Source of the DNA: Pontibacter populi
Lineage (GTDB): Bacteria; Bacteroidota; Bacteroidia; Cytophagales; Hymenobacteraceae
DNA: 64,000 bases
NCBI RefSeq assembly: GCF_019336435.1
Contig: NZ_JAHWXQ010000008.1
Span: 1-64,000, forward strand
Direction of reading: 5' to 3'
Shown here: positions 17,946 to 27,400 of the stretch, in pieces
Numbering within the stretch: position 1 is the first letter of the stretch
Layout: every line of letters begins with the position of its first letter
Notes under the pieces: model-generated
Seen by the model: the letters and a program-made list of their open reading frames with translations, nothing else
Databases searched by the model: none
What the model was told of the DNA's origin: nothing
Translations under genes and position numbers: made by a program

Positions 17946-18219
17946 CAGTGCATCAGATTAAAAGTACTTTTTACTTGATGTTTGAATTAAGTTTGAGAGT
18001 TATTTAGTGCTGCTGGTTTGGCTACAGAAAGCTGACACAAGTTGCTAGCGGAGTACAGAAAATTAAAGATGCGGTGATCTTAGATTAAGATGCGTTGGAT
18101 TTCGATTTGATTAAAAGGTGCTATTGCATCATCTTACCTAGAAGCAAAATGAAGCAACAGCCTTGTTGCTTCATAACTTCGCCTATCCTCTCTCTACATA
18201 TACTTTTGTACTGCTAAAA
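17946..18219. other. Intergenic, left flank of the insertion sequence
   Basis: Contains one further hairpin (ATGAAGCAACA at 18149-18159 paired with 18164-18174, 4-nt loop) but no gene. It is interrupted at 18220 by the IS left end. Confidence 0.4.
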
Positions 18220-19881
18220 CGTCCGTGGCTGTTGCACAACCAACTTAGATATAGCCGTTAAATAATAGTGGTTAATTCTATGGTGTTATGCAGGGAAGGA
18301 AGAATTTTAAAGATGAGCGACAGTTGCTCTTTTCGCTTTCGGCTCATGTGCCGGAACATAACTTTTACCGGCGCCTCAAAGCCAGGCTCGACCTAACATT
18401 TCTCTACGAGTTGACGGCTCCCTACTACGGTAAGTGCGGCCAGCAAAGCATTGATCCGGTCGTCTTCTTCAAGCTCTGCCTGATAAGTTATCTGGAGAAC
18501 ATCGTATCAGACCGCAAGCTCATCGAGCATTGTAGCCTTCGTTTGGATCTGTTATACTTTCTGGACTACCAGCTCGACGAACCGCTACCCTGGCACTCCA
18601 CCGTATCACGCACCCGCAAACTATATCCTGAACGCCTGTTTGAAACTCTGTTCGATAAGGTTTTCAGCCTGTGCGTAGAGCAGGGTATGGTGTCGGGTAG
18701 TGTGCAGGCAATTGATTCCGCCCCGATTAAGGCCAACGCTTCCATGGAAAGCCCGCTGTTAAAGCAGCCACAGGAGACTGGGCAATTGTATCTGACGGCT
18801 CCACTACATGACGTTCAACACCCTAAGAATAACCAACCGACACAACTTATCACCGCTCCCGCCCATCAGCTCAGGAAACTGAAAAAGCATCAGCAAAACC
18901 TCAAAAGGGCTCCTACTGCTTTAGGGGCAAATCATGAGAAGGCGCAGCTGGTTAGCAACAAAACGCATTATGCCCCGCATGATCCGGATGCCCGCATCTC
19001 TGTTAAGCCGGGAAAGGCCAGAAAGCTCAATTACCACTGCAGCATGGCAGTAGATACAGCACAGGGCGTGATCTCGCATATTCAGGCCGATTTTGCTGAT
19101 GGCCGTGATAGCCAGTATCTGCCAAACCTGACCGAGCAGGTGCAAAGCCGACTCCTAACCCATGGGCTATTGATGCAAGATCTGCTAGCTGATGCCGGGT
19201 ATTCGAATGGGTCGAACTATTACTTTCTGGAACTACGGGGGATTACTGCCTGGATACCGGTTTTCGGAATGTACAAGCCTGAGATCAATGGATTTCCTTA
19301 TGATAAGAAAACAGATCAGTATACCTGTCCGATGGGCAAAGCGCTCCAGTTCAAAAGCTTTGATCATACGCCGGACGGCAGGTTACTGAAGCATTACTGG
19401 GCAGCACCCAGTGATTGCAGGCAGTGTCCAAGCAAGCCTACCTGTGCGCCTAAGACCCGGTGCCGCAAAATTACACGCACCGCGTATGATGAGCACTACC
19501 AGCGCGCTTTCGCCAGGCAACACAGCAAGCAAGGCAATCGCATGAAGAAACTCCGCCAGAGCACCATAGAGCCAGTGTTTGGAAGCCTGGTGCAGCATTA
19601 TGGCTTGCGCAAGATCAATGTATTGGGTAAATCAGGAGCGCACAAAGTAATGTTGCTAGCGGCCGTTGCCTTTAACCTGAAGAAGTATATGAAGTGCAAG
19701 CCAGTTAGAGCTGTAAGCATGGCGCAGGTATTGGAAAAGGAAGCTCTTTTAATCGCCTCTTTTACATTTTTAAAGCATTATGCAACGCAAACTGCCGAAA
19801 ACAGTGTGAAATTATTAATTTAACAAGTATAGAAGCTGAAAGTGTATGATAAGAAGAGTAGTTATGCAACAGCCACGGACG
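18220..19881 (+). mobile_element. Complete IS1182-family insertion sequence
   Basis: About 1,662 bp bounded by 21-bp terminal inverted repeats: 18220-18240 and 19861-19881 match at 20 of 21 positions when one is inverted (core CGTCCGTGGCTGTTGCA). It contains one transposase gene. No clear target-site duplication is visible in the flanking bases. Confidence 0.88.
18288..19823 (+). CDS. IS1182-family transposase
   Basis: A 511-residue DDE transposase. It has the N-terminal DUF772 region (FKLCLISYLENIVSDRKLIEHC), the catalytic core beginning at SVQAIDSAPIKANAS (first Asp, about residue 145), HYSMAVD-like and LLADAGYSNG (second Asp, about residue 304), and the C-terminal RMKKLRQSTIEPVFGSLVQHYGL with the catalytic Glu. 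A cysteine cluster (CRQCPSKPTCAPKTRC) is the family zinc-binding insert. Length is normal for IS1182 and no frame is broken, so the element is probably active. Confidence 0.92.
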   Translation: MQGRKNFKDERQLLFSLSAHVPEHNFYRRLKARLDLTFLYELTAPYYGKCGQQSIDPVVFFKLCLISYLENIVSDRKLIEHCSLRLDLLYFLDYQLDEPLPWHSTVSRTRKLYPERLFETLFDKVFSLCVEQGMVSGSVQAIDSAPIKANASMESPLLKQPQETGQLYLTAPLHDVQHPKNNQPTQLITAPAHQLRKLKKHQQNLKRAPTALGANHEKAQLVSNKTHYAPHDPDARISVKPGKARKLNYHCSMAVDTAQGVISHIQADFADGRDSQYLPNLTEQVQSRLLTHGLLMQDLLADAGYSNGSNYYFLELRGITAWIPVFGMYKPEINGFPYDKKTDQYTCPMGKALQFKSFDHTPDGRLLKHYWAAPSDCRQCPSKPTCAPKTRCRKITRTAYDEHYQRAFARQHSKQGNRMKKLRQSTIEPVFGSLVQHYGLRKINVLGKSGAHKVMLLAAVAFNLKKYMKCKPVRAVSMAQVLEKEALLIASFTFLKHYATQTAENSVKLLI

Positions 19882-19962
19882 CTTTTTGAGATACCGATTT
19901 TAGGGCTAGACACACTGCGCTACATAAAATATGGCAAGATTTTCTGAAGTCTGAAACTGATG

Positions 19963-20003
19963 TCGGTAAGGCTTATAGCATAGTATACTACAAACCTTAC
20001 CGA
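19963..20003 (-). terminator. Probable terminator of the czc/cad operon
   Basis: TCGGTAAGG (19963-19971) pairs with CCTTACCGA (19995-20003), 10 bp after the end of the Zn/Cd ATPase. The loop is long (23 nt), so it is a moderate call. Confidence 0.45.
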
Positions 20004-20012
20004 TTAATTTAA

Positions 20013-22040
20013 TTAATCAAATTTCATGCGCTGTATGCGCACCGCATTCAGAATAGCTAAGAAAGCCACCCCTACGTCGGCAAACACGGCCTCCCACATG
20101 GTGGCCAAGCCACCGGCGCCTAAAATCAGCACGATTGCCTTTACCCCGAAGGCGAGCGCAATGTTTTGCCATACGATCTGTTTCGTTTTTTTGCCAATGT
20201 TAATTGCGGTCGCTATTCTGGCTGGATGATCGGTTTGAATGACCACATCTGCCGTTTCAATCGCCGCGTCCGAGCCAAGTCCACCCATGGCCATACCTAC
20301 ATCAGCCAGGGTGATCACAGGCGCATCGTTGATGCCATCTCCCACAAAGGCAACCGTTCGGCCTTCTGCTTTTAGTTTCTCTACATGGGCTACCTTATCC
20401 TGTGGCAATAGCCCACCGTAAGCTTCATCCAACTGCAATTCTTTGGCTACCTTCTGTACAATGGAGTCTTTATCCCCCGAAAGCATCACTAGTTTCTTCA
20501 CACCTAGCTCCCGCATTCGCTTTACAGCCAGGGGCGCATCTTCTTTCGTTTTATCTGCGATAGTGATATAACCGGCATAAGCTCCATCCACGGCTACCAG
20601 CACAATTGTCTCGACTATTTCTTTTATGCTCGGATCATAAGTTACCGCAAACTTATCCAGCAGTCTTCCATTCCCAACCAGCAGCTCTTTGCCATCTACA
20701 ATACCTTTTAAGCCATGACCGGATATTTCTTCTACCTGGCTTACATCATGTTGTTGATAGGTTTGGCCAGCTTCAGCCACAATAGCTTGGGCAATCGGGT
20801 GGGTCGATTTGCTCTCGATAGCGGCCACAGCAGATAAGAACCTAGCCTTATCAGGTAATACCGACTCGATTTTCTGCACCTGGAAAACACCTTCGGTGAG
20901 TGTTCCGGTTTTATCCATTACCACGGTGTCAACTTGTGTCATCAGGTCCAGGAAATTAGAACCTTTGAACAGCAAGCCGTTACGCGAAGCAGCTCCGATT
21001 CCACCGAAATACCCTAGTGGGATAGAAATAACGAGCGCACACGGACAAGAAATAACTAAGAAGATCAGCGCCCGGTACAGCCACACGTTAAAGTCATAGC
21101 TTTCGAAAACGAAATAGGGAATAAACGTAAGGCCTATGGCCAGGAAAAAGACGATGGGTGTGTAGACCTTAGCAAACTTGGTAATGAACTGCTGTGTTTT
21201 GGCCTTGCGGCTACCCGCTTCTTCCACCAGTTTTAGGATCTTTGACAAGGCGCTGTTTTCATAGGCAGAGGTCACTTTGAGTTCGATCACCTGGTCCAGG
21301 TTGATCATCCCTGCCAGCACTACTTCGCCTTTAGACTTAGTATCCGGTTTAGATTCCCCTGTCAGTGCAGCGGTATTGAAAGAAGCGCGGTCGGTCAGGA
21401 GTTCACCATCCAAAGCTATTTTTTCACCAGCTTTCACTTGCACTACTTCACCGATTTGTACTTCTTTCGCTTTCCTGCTAACTACACCATTAGCAGTAAC
21501 CACACCCACTTCATCTGGTCGGTTGTCGATAAGGGCTTTAATGGAGCGCCTGGAGCGTAGTACCGCTGCTTCCTGGAAATGCTCTCCGATCACATAAAAA
21601 AGCATCACGGCCACCCCTTCGGCGTACTCGCCAATATAGAAGGCACCAAGCGTGGCCATGGTCATCAGGAAAAACTCGTTAAAGAAACTCGAACGCAAGC
21701 TTCTAATGGCATGCCACACCACCCGCCAGCCAACCAGCACATAGGCAATACCAAAAGTTATGAATCTGATATAATCCGTAAACCAAGGTGTATCCAGGTA
21801 ATCCAACAGGATACCGCCCAGCAGCAGAAGTAAACTTAAGATCGTAGGCACATAGGAAGACTTGGCTTCTTCTTCCGCATGCGCATGATCTACGGCCCCT
21901 TGCACTTTTGTTTTACCATCTGCTGAGCAACACTCTGCGCCTACATTGGGTCCTGGAGCCTCTGCCGTTCGCGGGGAAGTGATCTCCAATGGCTTAAAAT
22001 CTTCTTCTATGTTTTTAGTTGTTTCAGCGTTCTTATCCAT
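20013..22040 (-). CDS. zntA: Zn2+/Cd2+/Pb2+-exporting P1B-type ATPase
   Basis: A 675-residue P1B ATPase that pumps Zn2+/Cd2+ from the cytoplasm. It has the CPC transmembrane metal site (SCPCALV, about residue 334), phosphorylation loop DKTGTLTEG (about 375), STHPIA, TGES and GDGINDAPV. The N-terminus lacks a classical HMA fold; instead a short tail holds Cys-Cys (GAECCSADGK) and HAHAEEE, a likely metal-sensing replacement. Last gene of the minus-strand efflux operon, 17 bp after the DUF3703 gene. The CPC motif and the Czc/Fur neighbours favour zinc/cadmium over copper. Confidence 0.92.
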   Translation of the reverse strand: MDKNAETTKNIEEDFKPLEITSPRTAEAPGPNVGAECCSADGKTKVQGAVDHAHAEEEAKSSYVPTILSLLLLLGGILLDYLDTPWFTDYIRFITFGIAYVLVGWRVVWHAIRSLRSSFFNEFFLMTMATLGAFYIGEYAEGVAVMLFYVIGEHFQEAAVLRSRRSIKALIDNRPDEVGVVTANGVVSRKAKEVQIGEVVQVKAGEKIALDGELLTDRASFNTAALTGESKPDTKSKGEVVLAGMINLDQVIELKVTSAYENSALSKILKLVEEAGSRKAKTQQFITKFAKVYTPIVFFLAIGLTFIPYFVFESYDFNVWLYRALIFLVISCPCALVISIPLGYFGGIGAASRNGLLFKGSNFLDLMTQVDTVVMDKTGTLTEGVFQVQKIESVLPDKARFLSAVAAIESKSTHPIAQAIVAEAGQTYQQHDVSQVEEISGHGLKGIVDGKELLVGNGRLLDKFAVTYDPSIKEIVETIVLVAVDGAYAGYITIADKTKEDAPLAVKRMRELGVKKLVMLSGDKDSIVQKVAKELQLDEAYGGLLPQDKVAHVEKLKAEGRTVAFVGDGINDAPVITLADVGMAMGGLGSDAAIETADVVIQTDHPARIATAINIGKKTKQIVWQNIALAFGVKAIVLILGAGGLATMWEAVFADVGVAFLAILNAVRIQRMKFD

Positions 22041-22057
22041 AGTTTTTGTGTTTATAG

Positions 22058-22423
22058 TTAATGTGCAGCAGCTATAATCTGCTGCAAATCTTCTGGGATC
22101 GGTAGAGGCTTTAGTGCTGGTACGTTTGCTCCACCTGTATTGCCGAGCGGGATCATACCGGCCCAGGATTTAATGCCGCCTACGAGCAAGCGAGGTACTT
22201 GCCCAATAACTTCTTTTGAGTTTCTTGTTTTAAAACCAAACAAAAGCATTTGCCAATGTACAGTAGTATGGGCTAGTGGGTATGGTTGTCCCAGAATATG
22301 CGCCCGTTCCAAATGTTGCCATGCTTGCAGTACGTGTCCCTTGTCCCAATGCGTATAATAAGCGTCTAGTTCTTGCTGGTAAGAAGGTCGGAGCTTAGCA
22401 GGCATGTTCCAGTTAAACTTCAT
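22058..22423 (-). CDS. DUF3703 family protein
   Basis: A 121-residue soluble protein with the family pattern ELDAYYTHWDKGHVLQAWQHLERAHILGQ, HTTVHWQMLLFGF and a Gly-rich end (GMIPLGNTGGANV). DUF3703 proteins are repeatedly found in heavy-metal efflux clusters; biochemical function is unknown. It lies between the Fur-family regulator and the ATPase in the same operon. The several histidines could bind metal, but that is inference. Confidence 0.85.
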   Translation of the reverse strand: MKFNWNMPAKLRPSYQQELDAYYTHWDKGHVLQAWQHLERAHILGQPYPLAHTTVHWQMLLFGFKTRNSKEVIGQVPRLLVGGIKSWAGMIPLGNTGGANVPALKPLPIPEDLQQIIAAAH

Positions 22424-22456
22424 AGTGTAGTCCTTTTTTTAATTTCTGCTACAAAG

Positions 22457-22918
22457 TTACTGCCCCTTAGTCTGCAACTGCATTGCATTTTCAGGTTTGC
22501 ATCTCGCACAAACACCTTTCACGATCAGGCTTACTTCATCTGCTGCAAAATCTGCCGGTAACGAAATATCAGGAATGCGAGCGGCGGGTAAGCAGTAAGT
22601 TTCAGCACAGTTGCTGCAATGGAAATGAACATGCAGGTCTTGATGATCCTCTGCTTGACAATCATCTGCACATAGCGCATATTTTACCGAACCCGTTCCA
22701 TCCGCAATGCTATGCACCAGTCCCTTTTCTTCAAAGGTTTTCAGGGTGCGATACAGGGTAATGCGGTCCGCGCGGTGAAAAGCAGCTTCCAGATCGTTCA
22801 GACTAACTGCCGCCCGTTGCTTTGAAAGGAAGTCCAGCACCAGCAGGCGCATGGCTGTGGGTTTTATACTTTTCTGATGTAGTGTATTTTCAATGTTTTG
22901 TAGCATCGTTCTGTTCAA
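22457..22918 (-). CDS. Fur-family metal-responsive regulator, probably Zur-like
   Basis: A 153-residue Fur fold. The N-terminal winged helix (ALHQKSIKPTAMRLLVLDFL-like start, then DLEAAFHRADRITLYRTLKTFEEKGLVH) is followed by a dimer domain with HVHFHCSNCAETYCLP and a C-terminal CARC. The two CxxC pairs form the structural zinc site. Position inside a Zn/Cd efflux operon suggests metal-dependent control of this operon. Whether it senses Zn2+ or another metal cannot be told from sequence. Confidence 0.88.
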   Translation of the reverse strand: MNRTMLQNIENTLHQKSIKPTAMRLLVLDFLSKQRAAVSLNDLEAAFHRADRITLYRTLKTFEEKGLVHSIADGTGSVKYALCADDCQAEDHQDLHVHFHCSNCAETYCLPAARIPDISLPADFAADEVSLIVKGVCARCKPENAMQLQTKGQ

Positions 22919-22930
22919 TCAACATTTACT

Positions 22931-23260
22931 TTATTTCCGGGGCATGTAAATGATGATGCAAGCGCCCAAAAGCGCAATCATAGCTCCGATAATGTCCCAC
23001 TTGTCGGGTCTGTGGCCGTCCACTTTCCAGCCCCAAGCCAGCGACATAATGATAAAGATACCTCCATATGTGGCATAGACCCTTGCAAAGCTAGCCGTTT
23101 GCCAGGTGGCTATTATCCCGTACAACACGAGAATAATAGCTCCTAATACCCCATACCACAGTGGTTTGTCCTCTTTCAGCCATTGCCACACCATGTAGCC
23201 GCCACCGATTTCGCACAGGCCTGCTAAAAAGAAAATACCTAATGATTTTATTATATCCAT
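22931..23260 (-). CDS. YnfA family small membrane protein
   Basis: A 109-residue protein with four transmembrane helices and the family signatures FLAGLCEIGGGYMVW, GAIILVLYGIIATWQ, FARVYATYGGIFIIMSLAWGW and PDKWDIIGA. YnfA/UPF0060 members are SMR-like inner-membrane proteins; efflux of small cations has been proposed. It lies 12 bp from both neighbours within the metal efflux operon, which suggests an accessory transport role. Confidence 0.9.
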   Translation of the reverse strand: MDIIKSLGIFFLAGLCEIGGGYMVWQWLKEDKPLWYGVLGAIILVLYGIIATWQTASFARVYATYGGIFIIMSLAWGWKVDGHRPDKWDIIGAMIALLGACIIIYMPRK

Positions 23261-23272
23261 TTCTGTTCAGGT

Positions 23273-24463
23273 TTAATGGCCATGTCCGCCAGATTCTTCG
23301 GCATTTCGCATTTTAGCTAGTAGCGAGTGCGCTCCTTTGGTGACAAAGTTAGTGGCTGCCGTATCGATACCTGCCGGAAGGGCTATCTGTACAAATCCAC
23401 CTTCTTCCATGCCACGCTCTACCGGCACCATGCGAAATTGCTTCATTACGGCATCTCCTTCAGTTGCCTGCCCGGTATAGAGAAATACGAAACTGCTGTT
23501 GTTTTCCTGCACCACTGCTGCTTCCGGTAAAGCGAGTACCTGCCGGTTATCCAGTGCTACCTGGGCCTGCACGTACATGCCAGGTACCAAGTTTTTGTCT
23601 TCATCCTCCATGTGCGCATGTACCTGCACCGTTCGTTCGGAGCTAATCTCTTTACCGATCAGGTAGATCGTTGCCTGGTGGTTCACCACTGTTTCGCCAG
23701 GAAGTGAATAATGCACTTTCTGCCCTTTTTCCAATGAAGCTAAATCTTTTTCAAACACGGTCAGCTCCACGTGCATGTGGTCGGTATCAGCGATACGAAA
23801 AAGCACATCCGTGGGCGCTACGTATTGTCCCACATCCGCATTCACAAAAGTAATGTAGCCTTCCAGCGGGGCTAAAAGGGGCAAAACTCGTTTGATCTTA
23901 CCACTTCGCAGTGAACCATTGCTAATGCCGATAATGGCTAAACGTTCCTGCAAGGCCTGTACCCGTGTTTGCATGCTTTTATACTCCGCCACAGTTTGCT
24001 GGTAGGTCTTAGCAGCCGTAACCTGTTCCTCGTGCAGCTCCCTTTGCCGTTTGTACTCTAACTCCAGATAATCTAGGCGGCTTCTGGCTTCTAAATAATC
24101 TTCCTGCAGGGTCACAAACTCCGGGTTTTCAATGGTAGCCAGTAGTTCTCCTTTCTTCACGTAGCGGCCTTCCATTACTTCTGTTTTCCGGATAAACCCG
24201 CCAAGCGGAGCTGTAACAGAAGCCATGTTCTGCGGGGGCAGATCCAGCTTTCCTGTTAAGGTGAGCATGTTGCTCAGGTTCCGCATCTCAGGTTTGCCTA
24301 AGGTAATACCTGCTACCTGGTACTGCTCTGCGGTAAGTTCTGCTCTGTCAGCGCTTTCTTCTTTATGTGCTTCTGCCTCTTCCTGTGCCGGTTCAGCCGT
24401 ATTACCACAGGAAGTAAAAATCAGAAAGCAGGTAAAATATGTGATATGGATGATCCTTTTCAT
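23273..24463 (-). CDS. czcB: CzcB-type RND efflux periplasmic adaptor lipoprotein
   Basis: A 396-residue lipoprotein with a signal and lipobox (FLIFTSC). It has a barrel-sandwich hybrid (TLTGKLDLPPQNMASVTAPLGGFIRKTEV...GELLATIENPE in pieces), an alpha-helical hairpin (about residues 120-180) and beta-barrel domains. The His-rich tail GGHGH may bind metal. It links the RND pump to the outer-membrane channel in the tripartite efflux complex. It starts 26 bp after the CzcA-TolC fusion. Confidence 0.9.
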   Translation of the reverse strand: MKRIIHITYFTCFLIFTSCGNTAEPAQEEAEAHKEESADRAELTAEQYQVAGITLGKPEMRNLSNMLTLTGKLDLPPQNMASVTAPLGGFIRKTEVMEGRYVKKGELLATIENPEFVTLQEDYLEARSRLDYLELEYKRQRELHEEQVTAAKTYQQTVAEYKSMQTRVQALQERLAIIGISNGSLRSGKIKRVLPLLAPLEGYITFVNADVGQYVAPTDVLFRIADTDHMHVELTVFEKDLASLEKGQKVHYSLPGETVVNHQATIYLIGKEISSERTVQVHAHMEDEDKNLVPGMYVQAQVALDNRQVLALPEAAVVQENNSSFVFLYTGQATEGDAVMKQFRMVPVERGMEEGGFVQIALPAGIDTAATNFVTKGAHSLLAKMRNAEESGGHGH

Positions 24464-24489
24464 GTCGGATGATTTCTCTTATAAATTTG

Positions 24490-27400
24490 TTATAGTTGAT
24501 TTTCCAAGATGTACTGTAATTCGATGATAGCTTTATCGTAAGTATAAAGCGTCTCCAGGTAGTTGTTCCGAATGGTCAGCCCCCTGTTCAAGTTCAGAAT
24601 ATAATCCTGGTAGCTTATCTCTCCAGCACGGTAAGCTTTCGTGGCCTGGGTAATGATAAGCTGCGCCTGAGGCAAGGCAGTCTTTTCGTAATAAGCCAGG
24701 CTGCTCTGCAACTTTAAAGCTTGCTGTAGGGCCACTTGGGCATCTGCCTTTAACTCATTCCGAGTTTGTCTTAAGTTTAGCTCTGCCACCTCTACCTGCA
24801 ATTTAGCAGCCTGTATACGACGCTTCTGTGGCTTTACCCAAAGTGGGATAGCTACGCCAACCATGACTTCCTGTGGTGCTTCAAAGGCTTCTGCTCCATC
24901 GCTGGTATGTTGGCCTCCTAAGGTGCGGTTCGTGTACCCTAGCTGCAGGTCTGGGAGCAATTTTGCGCCTTCCACCTTCGTCTCTGCCTGCCGTACAGTT
25001 ACTTGCTGTTTGGCCAGGCGTAGCCTAGGGTTTTGTTCTAATTGCTCTTCGGTTATAGTTGGTAAAGGTAGCCGGTTGAGCACCGTATCTGCTGTTGCGA
25101 CAAGGGTATCGGTTGCCAGCAGCGCCTGTAGTCTTTCCTGGAAAGCGGCAACATCTGTTTCAGCCTGGAAAGCGTTGTTGCGCACCTCAGACAGCTGCGT
25201 CTCGGCGGTTACTTTCTCCAGCAGGTTGGTTTCTCCTGTACGTAGCCTGAGCTGTGCTGCTTTGGCAAACTGCACATACAAACTATCCTGGTAGGTAAGC
25301 AGGCGTAAGCGGGACAGGGCATACACCAGACCATAATAGTTGAGCCGCACATCACGAATAACTTCCCGCTCGCGTTGGGTTAAGTTAATGTTGCTGACCT
25401 CCGTCAGTTCAGTGGCGAGCTTGGCTTGCCTGCTATACAACGTAGGCAATGAGAAGGACTGCGAGATGGAAACTTCGTTATCATAAGTACCAGTAGCTAG
25501 CTTACCGGTTGAAAACTGTACTTGCGTTTTTTCCAAGTTCCAGGAAGCTCCTTGTAACGTTTGACTTCTCTTTACTTCTACCCTCGCTGCGCCTACTGCT
25601 GGGTTTTGTTTGAGTGCGCGTGCTTCTGCTTCTCGTAAGGTATACTGTTTCACAGGTCCTTGTGCATGTGCAGTTGGTGCCGCTCCTACCATCAAGCTGA
25701 AGGTGGCAAGGATAAGAAATACAGAAACAGCAGTAGAGAAATTACTCCCGCCCGATCTTCTTTGCTTGCGTTGCAGGTAATAGTTTTCTAGCAGGATATA
25801 GAGTACGGGTAACACCACCAGCGTTAGCAACGTGGATGTTATAAGCCCACCGATCACCACGGTCGCCAATGGTTTCTGTACTTCAGCTCCAGCAGTATTC
25901 GATAGCGCCATCGGCAGAAAGCCTAAGGAAGCCACGGTTGCTGTCATTAACACTGGTCGCAACCGGATTGCAGTACCATTCAACACTACCTCTCGCAAAC
26001 TTATGCCTAGATACTCTTTGCGCTGCCTGTTAAATTCTGCGATCAAGACGATGCCATTCAACACGGCTACACCAAACAAGGCGATAAACCCGACTCCGGC
26101 AGAAATGCTGAACGGCATCCCGCGTAGCCATAAGGCGAGTACTCCCCCAATAGCAGATAACGGAATAGCAGTAAAGATCAGCAGTGAATGTCGCACAGAC
26201 CGGAACGTCAGGAAAAGCAGCAGAAATATCAGGGCCAGGGCAGCCGGAACAGCAACCGAAAGCCGCTGGTTGGCTTGCTCCAGGTTCTCAAACTGGCCGC
26301 CATAGGTAACAAAGTATCCCACAGGTAGTTGCACGGCGCGGTCAATCTTTTCCTGTACTTCCTCCACCACGCTGGCAATATCACGGCCCCGGACATTAAA
26401 GCCTACGATGATCCGCCGTTGGGCATCTTCGCGCTGGATCTGGTTTGGCCCTTGCTGGTATTGTATGTTAGCTACCTGCGTAAGCGGCACCTGCATTCCG
26501 GTTGAAGTCGTAATGTAGAGCTCCCGCACATCGTCGATGTCCTGCCGTTCGTCCTGCAGAAGGCGCACCACCAGATCAAAGCGTCGGTCCCCTTCATACA
26601 CCATTCCAGCGCTTTGTCCGGCAAATGCAGCATTAATGGTTTGATTGACTGTTTCCACGTCCAGTCCGAACTTGGCGATCTGGTCACGGTTGATGTCCAC
26701 TACGATCTGGGGAAGCCCCGATACCTGCTCTACATACAGATCTTCTGCTCCTTCAACTGATGCCACCACGCGGCCTACTTCCTGCGAGAGCCGGGTTAGT
26801 TCGGCCATATCTTCTCCAAAGATTTTGATGCCTACGTCCTGCCGCACACCAGAGATAAGTTCGTTAGACCGCAGTTGAATCGGTTGGGAAACACCAAACG
26901 TAACGCCTGGAATAACTTCCAGGGCTTCCGTCATTTTACTGGCTAATTCTTCCCTGGTCTTTGCGCTGGTCCATTCATCTTTGTCTTTTAGTAGTATGGT
27001 TACGTCAGCCGCCTCCATTGGCATCGGGTCAGTAGGAATTTCCGCAGCACCGATCTTGCTGATGACCTCTTTTACCTCTGGAAACTGCTCTTTAAGAATA
27101 CGGGATGCCAGCGATACTTTTTCAATCGTTTCTGACAAGGAGCTGCCGGTCAGTAACCTGGTCTCCAGCGCAAAATCGCCTTCTTCCAGGGTAGGTATAA
27201 ATTCGCTGCCCATGCGCGAGAAAATAACCAAGGCTAGGGCAAACAACCCCACCGCTAGCAGTAATACCAATGCTTTAAACTTAAGCGCCCCACGAATAAC
27301 TGGATTATACAGACGCTGGAAAAGGTCCATCATCTTATCTGAAATATTACGCTTATGTGCTGTGTTTTTGCTGAGTACCAAGGCAGACATCATCGGCACA

